Positions 56,556 through 64,000 of a stretch of DNA of 64,000 nt are shown here, piece after piece. The DNA is taken from positions 152,110-216,109 of the forward strand of contig JAPDOI010001158.1 of the NCBI GenBank assembly GCA_029168955.1, written 5' to 3'. Each line of letters begins with the position of its first letter. The stretch's first letter is position 1. Both the position numbers and the translations under genes were made by a program. A model generated the notes under the pieces. The model did no database searches. It saw only the letters and a program-made list of their open reading frames with translations, and was not told the origin of the DNA. The stretch is from Aplectana chamaeleonis. Lineage: Eukaryota > Nematoda > Chromadorea > Rhabditida > Cosmocercidae.

Positions 56556-57476
56556 TTACGGGAAAAGATGGCCAGTCCTGCCACAATTGTAGCACTTCAA
56601 CGGTTTCTTTGGTTCTCCACTTGACGACACAGCTACAGAACAGTTAGCTGGCTCTAGTTTAGCGGGACTAGTATGTGTCTGACTTCCTCGTTTCGACGGC
56701 GAAAACATGTCCTTGCCTACTTCGGCGGGTTTTGAACGGCATGGCTGTGCAGCTTGTCGCATCGCTGAAGCGACATCTCGACTTCGCTCGCAGCGCTGAG
56801 CCAATCTTTTGACCATCTCGTATTCACACCCTTCTGGCGCGGCCTCCAGCGTTGAGTACAGCTGCAAGTACTCGGGCCAGTCCGTTAGTTGTGTTACGAG
56901 TTCCACAGCTCGTGTCTTCGACAGCACTTCATCGGAGGCATCTGGATAAGCCATCCGAGTCAGTCGTTCAAGCTCGATACAGAATCGAGTGACGTCGACA
57001 TCTTTCTTCAAGTGCTTCAGTTCCATGTGGGCCTTCATTTGCTGCGCAGGATCGCTAGCACTCAGGCTCTTCCGCATTCCATCGATGATTCCGTCGAGAC
57101 TTCCTTCGCGGATGCTTCTTGGCAGCGCATCAGCTACTGCTTTAGGGAATCCGTCGAGCTTGGAGAGGAAGAGGTGCGTAAGCATAGCGTTATCTAACCC
57201 AAGGTTCAAATATTTCATCCTAAACCTGAGTACGAAGTCGTCGAACTGTTTTCCCTTGGGATCTGCAAAGGTCTCCACCTCTGGTAAGCTCATAGCAGCG
57301 AACATATGCCCCAAGTTTTGGTGACATTCGAGATTTTCATACCCTCTATTGAGAAAAGGATTCACTCGAGTCTGCCAGTTCGATTCCGTCTCTCTCTGCT
57401 GCTGCGATCCGGTTGCAATGCTTTTGAAAAGCATGAGGCGGTTGAAGTGGGAAGCATTCCGGCTCAAGACCGACAC
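56556..57476 (-). CDS. retroelement gag, main part with zinc knuckle
   Basis: About 306 codons on the minus strand: a helical retrotransposon-gag-like segment (VETFADPKGKQFDDFVLRF near residue 70, then LTHLFLSKLDGFPKAVADAL), a basic Ser/Pro region, and a C-terminal CCHC knuckle beginning CYNCGRTGH. The frame stops at TAA after three more residues, before the last cysteine. The codon for that cysteine exists only in the +1 frame. The break therefore falls exactly inside the knuckle; it may be a one-base indel or a recoding site. Confidence 0.75.
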   Translation of the reverse strand: MSVLSRNASHFNRLMLFKSIATGSQQQRETESNWQTRVNPFLNRGYENLECHQNLGHMFAAMSLPEVETFADPKGKQFDDFVLRFRMKYLNLGLDNAMLTHLFLSKLDGFPKAVADALPRSIREGSLDGIIDGMRKSLSASDPAQQMKAHMELKHLKKDVDVTRFCIELERLTRMAYPDASDEVLSKTRAVELVTQLTDWPEYLQLYSTLEAAPEGCEYEMVKRLAQRCERSRDVASAMRQAAQPCRSKPAEVGKDMFSPSKRGSQTHTSPAKLEPANCSVAVSSSGEPKKPLKCYNCGRTGHLFP

Positions 57477-58019
57477 TTAGAGGTCTTCTTGAATCGCCAC
57501 TTGCTGCCGCGTTGAAGTCGAATTCTGCATGGTTCCACGAAGCCCCTGTTAGCTTGGTCGAATGTGAGCGGCTCGATCGTGGCGCTTGGAGCATCTGTGA
57601 CAACATCGTTGGCTGGTTGATCCCAAATAGTTTCACTATTACTTTGATCCAACTGCCCATGTTGCTGACAAATCTCCACGAAGGCTCTCGATTTGCTCAC
57701 AACCTCCTGTGGCATCAACGTTGAACAGCTCGCACAGTCGCCGCAGACAATTGTCCACTTCAGCAAACTGTTCACGCTGCTCCTCCAGAGCGGTAGCGAG
57801 GTTTTCCGAAAGTGTGACCGTTTCGGGTCTCCTCACCTTATCGGCACCCTGGCTAGAGAGCACGTTGACCTTGTCCATGAGTACATTCCTCATGGTTCGC
57901 ATCTCGGCCAGCTGCTGAGATGTTGTGGGCTCATTCAGTGCCAGTCGTTGCATTTCCATCACGCCTTCTTCCTGAGCGTTGCTGCTTGACGGCATTGTTC
58001 TGCAATCACTAATCGTCAC
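57464..58019 (-). pseudogene. retroelement gag, N-terminal part, frame-shifted
   Basis: The frame from ATG 58019 to 57639 is rich in Gln, Glu and Leu and predicts coiled coil (EEGVMEMQRLALNEP, then LATALEEQREQFAEVDNCL). Coding-like sequence continues in a second frame (57775-57464) and a third (57660-57346) before joining the main gag frame. Two or more frame changes imply decay or spliced reading; decay is likelier. Confidence 0.55.
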
Positions 58020-58328
58020 TGGCGATTAGGCTATCGGCCGCGAGACAATAGCGATCAATTTGTAGTCGGGCTCCTACACGGAACAGCGACGAGCGTCACT
58101 ACAACGTACCCCCACTCTGTGACGGCGTCGATCGACACGAACGCTACCCACGCAGCGACGAAACACAACAGTGTATTCCGTGAATAACACTGATGCGTCT
58201 CACCACACGGGCACGCGCACGCGACCGCACCGCGTGAATGAGGATACACTGCTTCCAAGTAGGAGCAGGACTACACGCCGTAACCGCTTGACAACGGCTT
58301 AAGGGCGGATCGCTGGTCCTCTTCTTCG

Positions 58329-58346
58329 GCCTCGGTTCGGCCCCCA
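58329..58346 (-). promoter_or_regulatory. putative primer binding site
   Basis: On the minus strand TGGGGGCCGAACCGAGGC begins directly after the 5' LTR. Starting with TGG and abutting the LTR is the usual position and form. The tRNA was not identified. Confidence 0.5.
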
Positions 58347-58748
58347 AATCGACTGGACTGTTGTAGACTGAACTGTGGTACAACTATTTATTGAGGAGAG
58401 TCACCTCTCCGTACCACTCTACAACTACAAAATAAGCTCCTATAACTGAACGAGCCGCCTTAAGAAGGGAGCGGACGCGGCCTCCGATGGCAGGCCCCGC
58501 CTACGATGAGAGACCACGGGGGCAGACGAGAGCGCGAGGCATACATAAGATGCCCCTCCCCATCCACCCCTCCGGGCCCATCGATCGACGGAAAAAGAAC
58601 ACCCACAAACCGATGAGGAAAACATAGGACCGAGGAAAGAGGAAATTAACGGTTAAGAAACAGGTACTAAACTGAAAGCAAATCGCCTACGCTATTAGAT
58701 TAGTAGATCTACGGTACAACAGTGGATTGAAAACTGCTATTCTTAACA
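58347..58748 (-). repeat. 5' LTR of the gag-protease retroelement
   Basis: Partner of 54455-54855. The few differences between LTRs indicate a fairly recent insertion. The target duplication TTAC follows at 58749-58752. Confidence 0.85.
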
Positions 58749-58752
58749 TTAC

Positions 58753-58905
58753 TCTGATATCTTCTGATACTCACTTGAGATCATCTCACTGCTGGCAAAC
58801 GCAAGCTGTAGGCCCTTGACGGGCAAATGCTCTGACAGATTATGAGAGATCTGCGACCGTAGTTCCGACTGCTGAAGTGGACAGCACCTACACTAGAATT
58901 TCTTT
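58753..58905 (-). pseudogene. Tc1-like transposase relic, left copy, N-terminal part
   Basis: Matches 59380-59510 inverted (CGGAACTACGGTCGCAGATC here, CGGAACTGCGGTCACAGATC there; both continue CATTTGCCCGTCAAGG). It would join 54454 before the LTR insertion. Truncated at GCTGTCCACTT. Confidence 0.65.
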
Positions 58906-58982
58906 AGTAACACTTCCGACCATCAAACATATTGGGAAATTACTCCTTCCCGTCAGAAACTATCGCCTATACACAAATAGTC
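58906..58982. other. spacer between Tc1-like relics
   Basis: Non-repetitive sequence at the centre of the Tc1 palindrome, left of the hAT-like insertion. Confidence 0.4.
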
Positions 58983-59380
58983 GAAGTAGCCAGGGTTGAG
59001 CAGGCCGTTGTGGCGGTTTTTGTCGCGACTACGACCCCCCCTATTTTCCTTTTTTTTTCAAAAAAATCCCAAAATTTTACGACCCCCTGGGACCAAAAAT
59101 TTTTAAGCTTTATTTAGTGTCTAGATGTCAATTTTGTCAAAAAAGTGCCAGTTTTCGAAACAGCTCTGTATATAATCCAGCATTTATATTGTTAAAAATG
59201 CATACACCTAGTATCACGCGACTAACTATTTCTACCTCATTTTACCTTACCATATAGTTTCAAAATTTTCTATTTTCCAAAAATTTTACGACTCCCTAAA
59301 TTTTCATTTTTCACGAAGTTTCCAAAAGTTTACGACCCCCGTTGTGACCAGTCACAACGCTGCTCAACCCTGGAAGTGGC
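58983..59380. mobile_element. hAT-like MITE between the Tc1-like relics
   Basis: The element is 58991-59372 (382 bp), CAGGGTTGAGCAGGCCGTTG to CACAACGCTGCTCAACCCTG. GAAGTAGC on the left and GAAGTGGC on the right form an 8-bp duplication with one change. Confidence 0.8.
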
Positions 59381-59950
59381 TGTCCATTTTAGCCAGCGGA
59401 ACTGCGGTCACAGATCTCCCATAACCTGCCTTAGCATTTGCCCGTCAAGGAACTCTATGGCTTGCGTTCGCCAGCCGTCGGATGATCTTTAGTGAGTACC
59501 AGAGGATATCGGCGTAAAACCTTTTCTCATTTCCCCATGTTTTCGGGCGACAAAGTTGCAGTTTCTAGCAAGACCACCTGAAAGTTCACGCCAGCAGGTC
59601 TAAGGTGGCTTCTTCGTTCGGCAATAACTGTCTTGTCCAGTGTGGATAGTCGTCAGTCTTGATCTCAACAAAATCAAGAATCTCTGTGATCTTATTGTTC
59701 GTCGGGTCTGAGCCAATGGCCGGCGATATCTCTAGATATCTGGGCTCCAACCGACCATAATCGAGAATGGAGGGAGATGGACTTGCAAAGGGAAATCAGC
59801 TCGGTTAAAAGTAAACGAAATCGAGTAGTCGTTGCAGCAGAGATGCGAGGAGGGCCTATCGGCTATTAGATTTGGTGATCCCACAATTTTATCGAATGAG
59901 AAATCCGATTTAACCCAAAATTGTCCTATCTTTATGATACTCAATGTATT
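59373..59950 (+). pseudogene. Tc1-like transposase relic, right copy
   Basis: Plus-strand copy of the left relic, uninterrupted by the LTR element. It encodes SLDLNKIKNLCDLIVRRV (SPDLNP.ENLW block with the proline replaced) and multiple stops. The terminal repeat TGTCCTATCTTTATGATA is at 59932-59949. Together with the left copy it forms a head-to-head palindrome with like terminal repeats at both outer ends. Confidence 0.72.
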
Positions 59951-60028
59951 GGCTCAGTATCTTTTCACTGAATTACACTGATTTATTTCGCTTTCTGCAT
60001 GTTGTAAATTCTGAGCATGGTTTTCTAG

Positions 60029-60794
60029 TGAACAAGGTCTCGACGGTGACAAATTGCTGCATGTGGCTGGTGGACCTCACACAGGGATAATTATCAACAA
60101 GCTTTGTAAGCATGTTCCGGAGGTATTTGACTTTTTCTCATGACGTTTCAATGTTCGAGAGTTGCCACTTTATTTTGGATATCTCAGGGTTTTATCCTCC
60201 ATTTTCTAAATCAGACATGAAATTTTGAACTAATTTTCACCTTTATGTTTATCCCCGTGATGCATTAAAGAATTTTTTTTCAGTGTGCTCCAACGATGTG
60301 GAGCTGTCTTTTTCTGTTTGGCTCAGTGACGGGCATAACAGAAAGCAGGTACCGTGTTTTTCTTATTTTTTCATATATTTCTCTGATTTGAATGTTTTTA
60401 GGAGAAACGAACGATGATGTTCACTTTGAGAGACGATGTAGAACTGCAGCTGGGTCGCTCCGTGGTGCATAACTTTTAAGCAGCTCATGGCCAGTTTTCC
60501 TAAAGGTAAGCTGCTACTTTGGGTTTCCTTCTTATCATGAAGCACGTTTCGTAAATAGTTCCTCTTATAGATTATGTCTCGTTCATGACGCGTTTACTGA
60601 AACAGATGCAGCATGAGTTTGCAGAGATTCAGCGTATTGACATCGAGTTCAAGCTTGTCAGTGAGGAGGAGCAGGTGGCGATTCCAGATGCTGCCCAGTA
60701 TGGTGAGGAATTCAGATGACAGTTCTCTAGCTGGAGCTTGTTTTACTTACACCCCGGTGATTTAGCGAGCCATGTTCTGGATGGTGTAGGTTAA
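60029..60794 (+). CDS. 3' part of an unrecognised spliced gene (frameshifted)
   Basis: Five exons fit one reading: 60029-60105, 60284-60348, 60402-60505, 60571-60702 and 60766-60794. Donors are GTAAG, GTACC, GTAAG and GTGAG. Acceptors are TTTTCTAG, TTTTTTTTCAG, TTTTTAG, CTTATAG and TGATTTAG. Phases agree across all introns (46-178 nt). The product includes VELSFSVWLSDGHNRKQ, MMFTLRDDVELQLGRSV, then KQLMASFPKDYVSFMTRLLK and an acidic stretch with EFKLVSEEEQVAIPD. I do not recognise the family. A run of four Ts at 60474-60477 shifts exon 3 into TAA; one base fewer keeps the frame open. The first exon starts inside a codon, and the Tc1-like relic ends only 80 bp upstream. The gene is therefore probably truncated, or its 5' exons lie beyond the transposon block. 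Confidence 0.5.
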
Positions 60795-61251
60795 GTCCTG
60801 TGTATCAATGTTCCGTGTTCAAGATTTCCGAAATGCCCCAGAGATTTACGGAAGATTTCCAAAATTGGGCATTTTCATAGCTTCTTCAAAGCTTTGAAAA
60901 GGGACACCCGAATGGCAATTTCTGGGGTGTTGAGAAAAATTCCTCAGATTGAGCTCAAAACTCTTTTCTAGAGGTGGTTTTGGGTGCTTATCACAAAGAT
61001 GAGGCACATTCGTCTACATTTCAGAAATTTTGACTGATTTGATCCGAAGCTTCAAAATGGGGAAGTTTTGCTGGCCAAACACGCGACTTTTGACGATTTC
61101 AGAGTAATGGTACGATAAAATCGCCTTGAAGAAACTACTACACAAAGGGCCTACTTGGGCTGCCCTAACACAAATCTGTGGTCTATCGACTTATCGATTT
61201 CACTTGGATTGCGGTAGATAGAGAGTGGGTATACGGTGAGCTTGGGTCGAG
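60795..61251. other. no gene recognised
   Basis: Presumed 3' flank of the spliced gene. Nothing else supported. Confidence 0.35.
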
Positions 61252-61776
61252 GTCTCAGGCAGAGGTTGAGCAGGGTTGCGACTCGGCACAACGGAGGATC
61301 GTAGATTTTTGGAATTTTTTGAAAAAAATCAAAATTGGGGGGAGTAGAGGATAAAATTTTGAACTGAATCAAAATTTTTTTGCAACCAAGTTTTTAAGCT
61401 ATAATATAATGAGGTATCTCCTATAGAACGTCAGAAATTCCACATCATTCGAGAGGCGCGAGCAGCGTGCGCGTCACCTCTGTCTCCGTCTGCCTACGCT
61501 CTCTCTCCACTGTCTCTAATCCTCCTCTTCGCACAAGCGCGCGTAGGAATCAAGTGAATTTCTGCCGTTTTATAGCCTCATAGGAATGTGTGTCTTTTAC
61601 CACCAGAAATTTGAGATTTCCCACACTTGTCACTCGAAAAAAGCTAAAGCAACAATTCTTCCCACAGGGGGTATCGTGAACATTTTTTTGACACTTTCAA
61701 AACTTCCGGTCAACAGACAGGGGGTCATAGCTACGACGAAAATTGGCGCAGCGGGCTGCTCAACCCTGGTCTCAGG
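61252..61776. mobile_element. hAT-like MITE with perfect 8-bp duplication
   Basis: The element is 61260-61768 (509 bp), CAGAGGTTGAGCAGGGTTGC to GGGCTGCTCAACCCTG. GTCTCAGG flanks both sides. The CT/GCGC-rich dispersed repeat (61450-61570) lies inside it, a nested insertion. Confidence 0.82.
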
Positions 61777-61875
61777 TTTCTCAGAATTTCTTTGTGGGTG
61801 TTATTTAGGACGCCAGAACTCGGAATTGAAGAGGTCTATTTGTCGATTTCTGGGATATTAAGGTAGGTTACATCA

Positions 61876-62176
61876 GTTAAAAGCAGGATTGGGCAGGCTT
61901 TGCGACCGGTAGCGACAGGGGGGTCGTAAAATGTCGGAATCCCTCTGGAAAAAGATTCTCTCCGGGGGGGTCGCAAACTTTTCTGAAAAAAAATGGGGTT
62001 GTCTCCAAACCACCCGTAAAGATAGTGAGACAAGAGTAGTTAGTCGCGTATGAATTTTTGAAAGAGTATATCTATTGCGCCATGTATTGCATCGGGACCG
62101 TTTCTCCCATACCGGGGGTGGGTCGTAAGAATTTTGGTCACGGGTCGCAACGTGCCTGCTCAACCCTGGTTAAGGC
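61876..62176. mobile_element. hAT-like MITE
   Basis: The element is 61884-62168 (285 bp), CAGGATTGGGCAGGCTTTGC to GTGCCTGCTCAACCCTG. Flanks GTTAAAAG and GTTAAGGC agree at five of eight positions, consistent with an old 8-bp duplication. Confidence 0.7.
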
Positions 62177-62249
62177 CCTACGCCTACCATGTAACCTAAA
62201 GTATATCTAGTGTTCAGTGAGAAACTGACCCCCAGTTCGCGTTCAGCGC

Positions 62250-63577
62250 CCTTATAACCCCCGAGCTTTGTCCGAGACTATTGAAGTCCTCGCTACAATC
62301 GTGGCAGAAGCGTCTGATCGCAGCGTTTACGAAGGTCGATCCAGGGCCAAAGTGCTATTCAGAATCACACGTCTCCGATAGTATACCTGTAGCAGCCGGT
62401 GTGCCGCAGGGTGAGTTTTGTCTTCTGCCCTCTTCAGCCTGTATATTGAAGAGGCCTACCTGAGCCTCCTGAAGATATAAAAGTTGTTGCGTATGCCGAC
62501 GATATCACCATCATGTGCCGTAATCGTGACATACAGGTAGCCGCAAACGAGATCCAGCGGGACTATCTCGTCGAGCTCCAAAAAAACTTTCTCGATAGTA
62601 TGATGCTCACAGTTTCTGCTGGCTTGAAGTCTTCTGTTTCGGTATTCTACAACTAACCCAAAGGAACACAGCGCCCAACCTGTTGTCAGATGGGATGATG
62701 ACCTTGCCTACAGCGCAATTTCCTAAAGTGCTGGGTCTCGTTTTGGACCCATCGCTGAAGTTGCACAAAATGCTGAACAGAAGCGAGGCAATTATCAGAG
62801 GCAAAGCTTAATGTGTTGAGAGCTCCAGGAGGGGAACGTCCAGGGGTGGCAGCAGAGAGACAATCTTGACGACATATCGAGCTATTTTGCAGCCTGCATT
62901 GGGTATGCTGCACCTGTCTGGCAGCACATCGTGTCGGACAGATCCTGGACTAAGATGCAGCGAATTCAGAATGCTGCACTACGAATAGCTACTGGATGTG
63001 CAAAGCTCACCGATTGAGCATCTTCACGCTGAGGCCGTATCTTGCCAGTTAAAGAGCATTGTCAGCTCTAGGCTCAGTAGATGTTTATTAATGTCCTTAA
63101 GCAACCTAATCATCCGTCGAGAAGACTGTTAAATCCCATGAGAGAGAGATCGATCACAGCGCCGTTTGCCGATGCTCCGAACAAAGTGAATGGACAGAGA
63201 GGGATTGACTCGAATCAGAATGGGCTTCGTCTCTTACGCGCGGAGCGCACCCGTTTCGTGAAGGATCATCTCGCCAAAGCGGTCTTCAACCCCTATTCTC
63301 GGTGATGTGCCGCCCAGGGTATGTGATACCGAGGTCAAGCTTGGTAGGCGCGCCAGGTGTGTCCTCGCTTCGTTGCGCTGCGGACATTCTCCATTGCTTA
63401 TGTCTTACCTGCACCCAGGATCGAGGGAATAGCCAGCCTGACGTGTGCCCGGACTGTGGAAACCAAGGCCATGACACTAAGCACCTATTTGATTGTCCGG
63501 AGAAGCCAACAACGCTCAGTACAATGAACTTTGTGGACGAAGATCCAGTGCTGGTCGCCCAGTTTCTCAACTTGTGA
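62250..63577 (+). pseudogene. LINE-type retrotransposon, 3' part
   Basis: Reverse-transcriptase fragments appear in order: AAGVPQG (62391-62411), YADDITI (62492 onward) and VAANEIQRDYLVELQ. These are followed by an NAALRIATGCAKL block near 62970, a stretch ending in FVKDHLAKAVFNPYSR (to 63303), and a C-terminal Cys-His cluster CPDCGNQGHDTKHLFDC near 63450. This order is that of jockey/CR1-like non-LTR elements. The frame changes several times and has stops near 62460, 62656 and 63020. The 5' part is missing or unrecognisable. Confidence 0.75.
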
Positions 63578-64000
63578 CGAAACCCCCCTCTCAGTGGCTG
63601 CAAAGAAGAAGAAGATAACCCCCCAGCTGAAAGTTTTTGAGCCGGAGTCCGAAAAACTTTTTTGCACATACCGAAAATTTCCTGATAGGCACCCTTTCCT
63701 CTCCACAGAAGTACTGAGACTGCCTTTTTCGTAATCCCGGGAGGCATTCAGAGAATTTTGTGCACGAATCATAACTGTCCACCAAACCTACAGCTAACGA
63801 AAACATGGTTATTTAAATCGTCGTGGTGCGGGTAGAACGGCCCCTTGTAAAAGATGTCGATAGGATGTCGAAGTATAAACTACTTCTGATGAAAGCTGAA
63901 GCGGGGCGTGTTTGCCACTCAAGATCTTGGTTCCACGCCCAAAGAACTTCTATTTGCGCGAAAACTTTCTGTATCCTGTCTGGGTGCATAGCGTTATTTC
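63578..64000. other. no gene recognised
   Basis: Presumed LINE 3' untranslated tail followed by unique sequence. Nothing supported. Confidence 0.35.

Noticed and set aside
56556..56575. Canonical -1 frameshift site at the gag stop (T TTC CCG pattern)
   Set aside because: The -1 frame closes after about six codons and does not enter the protease frame, so a standard -1 shift is not supported.
54834..57989. Plus-strand frames of 90-125 codons across 54.8-58.0 kb
   Set aside because: Antisense shadows of the gag and protease frames, which carry the recognisable motifs.

Overview
The window looks like the repeat-rich chromosome arm of a small-genome invertebrate, most likely a nematode. Three things point that way. 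Short introns end in TTTTCAG or TTTTTAG (60.0-60.8 kb). There are many dispersed short inverted-repeat (MITE-like) elements. A gag-protease retroelement, a mariner and Tc1-type transposase relics are also present. The species assignment is inference. No prokaryotic operons, rRNA, tRNA or CRISPR array were seen. Only two loci look like host genes.

0-11 kb. Two arms of about 2.2 kb (821-3079 and 8708-10945) are inverted copies of each other around a loop of about 5.6 kb. The loop holds the best gene of the window: an intact, intronless, highly diverged histone H4 (6777-7208, minus strand) with a TATA box and a poly(A) signal. Four copies of a repeat carrying TATA, initiator and hairpins sit in and between the arms, two on each strand. 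A 21-bp minisatellite follows at 11.3-11.9 kb.

11-44 kb. This is essentially an archive of transposable elements: a dead mariner (17.9-18.9 kb), TTAA-flanked MITEs, several palindromic MITE families with three or four copies each, GC-rich foldback elements, an AAT microsatellite and large diverged repeats. No convincing host gene was found here.

44-54 kb. A hAT-like MITE family (TIR CAGGGTTGAGCAGG, 8-bp target duplications) starts here. Next come a 640-bp inverted repeat with 270-bp arms, a 2-kb minisatellite (42-bp unit made of two 21-bp halves), and one MITE sitting in the loop of another.

54-64 kb. Two Tc1-like relics lie head to head. One is split by an LTR retroelement that carries gag and protease but no visible reverse transcriptase or integrase. 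A hAT-like MITE lies between the two relics. Then come the 3' exons of an unrecognised spliced gene with one frameshift, two more hAT-like MITEs, and the 3' part of a decayed LINE.

The H4-like gene inside a giant inverted repeat is the most unusual content. The nested 54-60 kb block gives a clear relative order of insertions.
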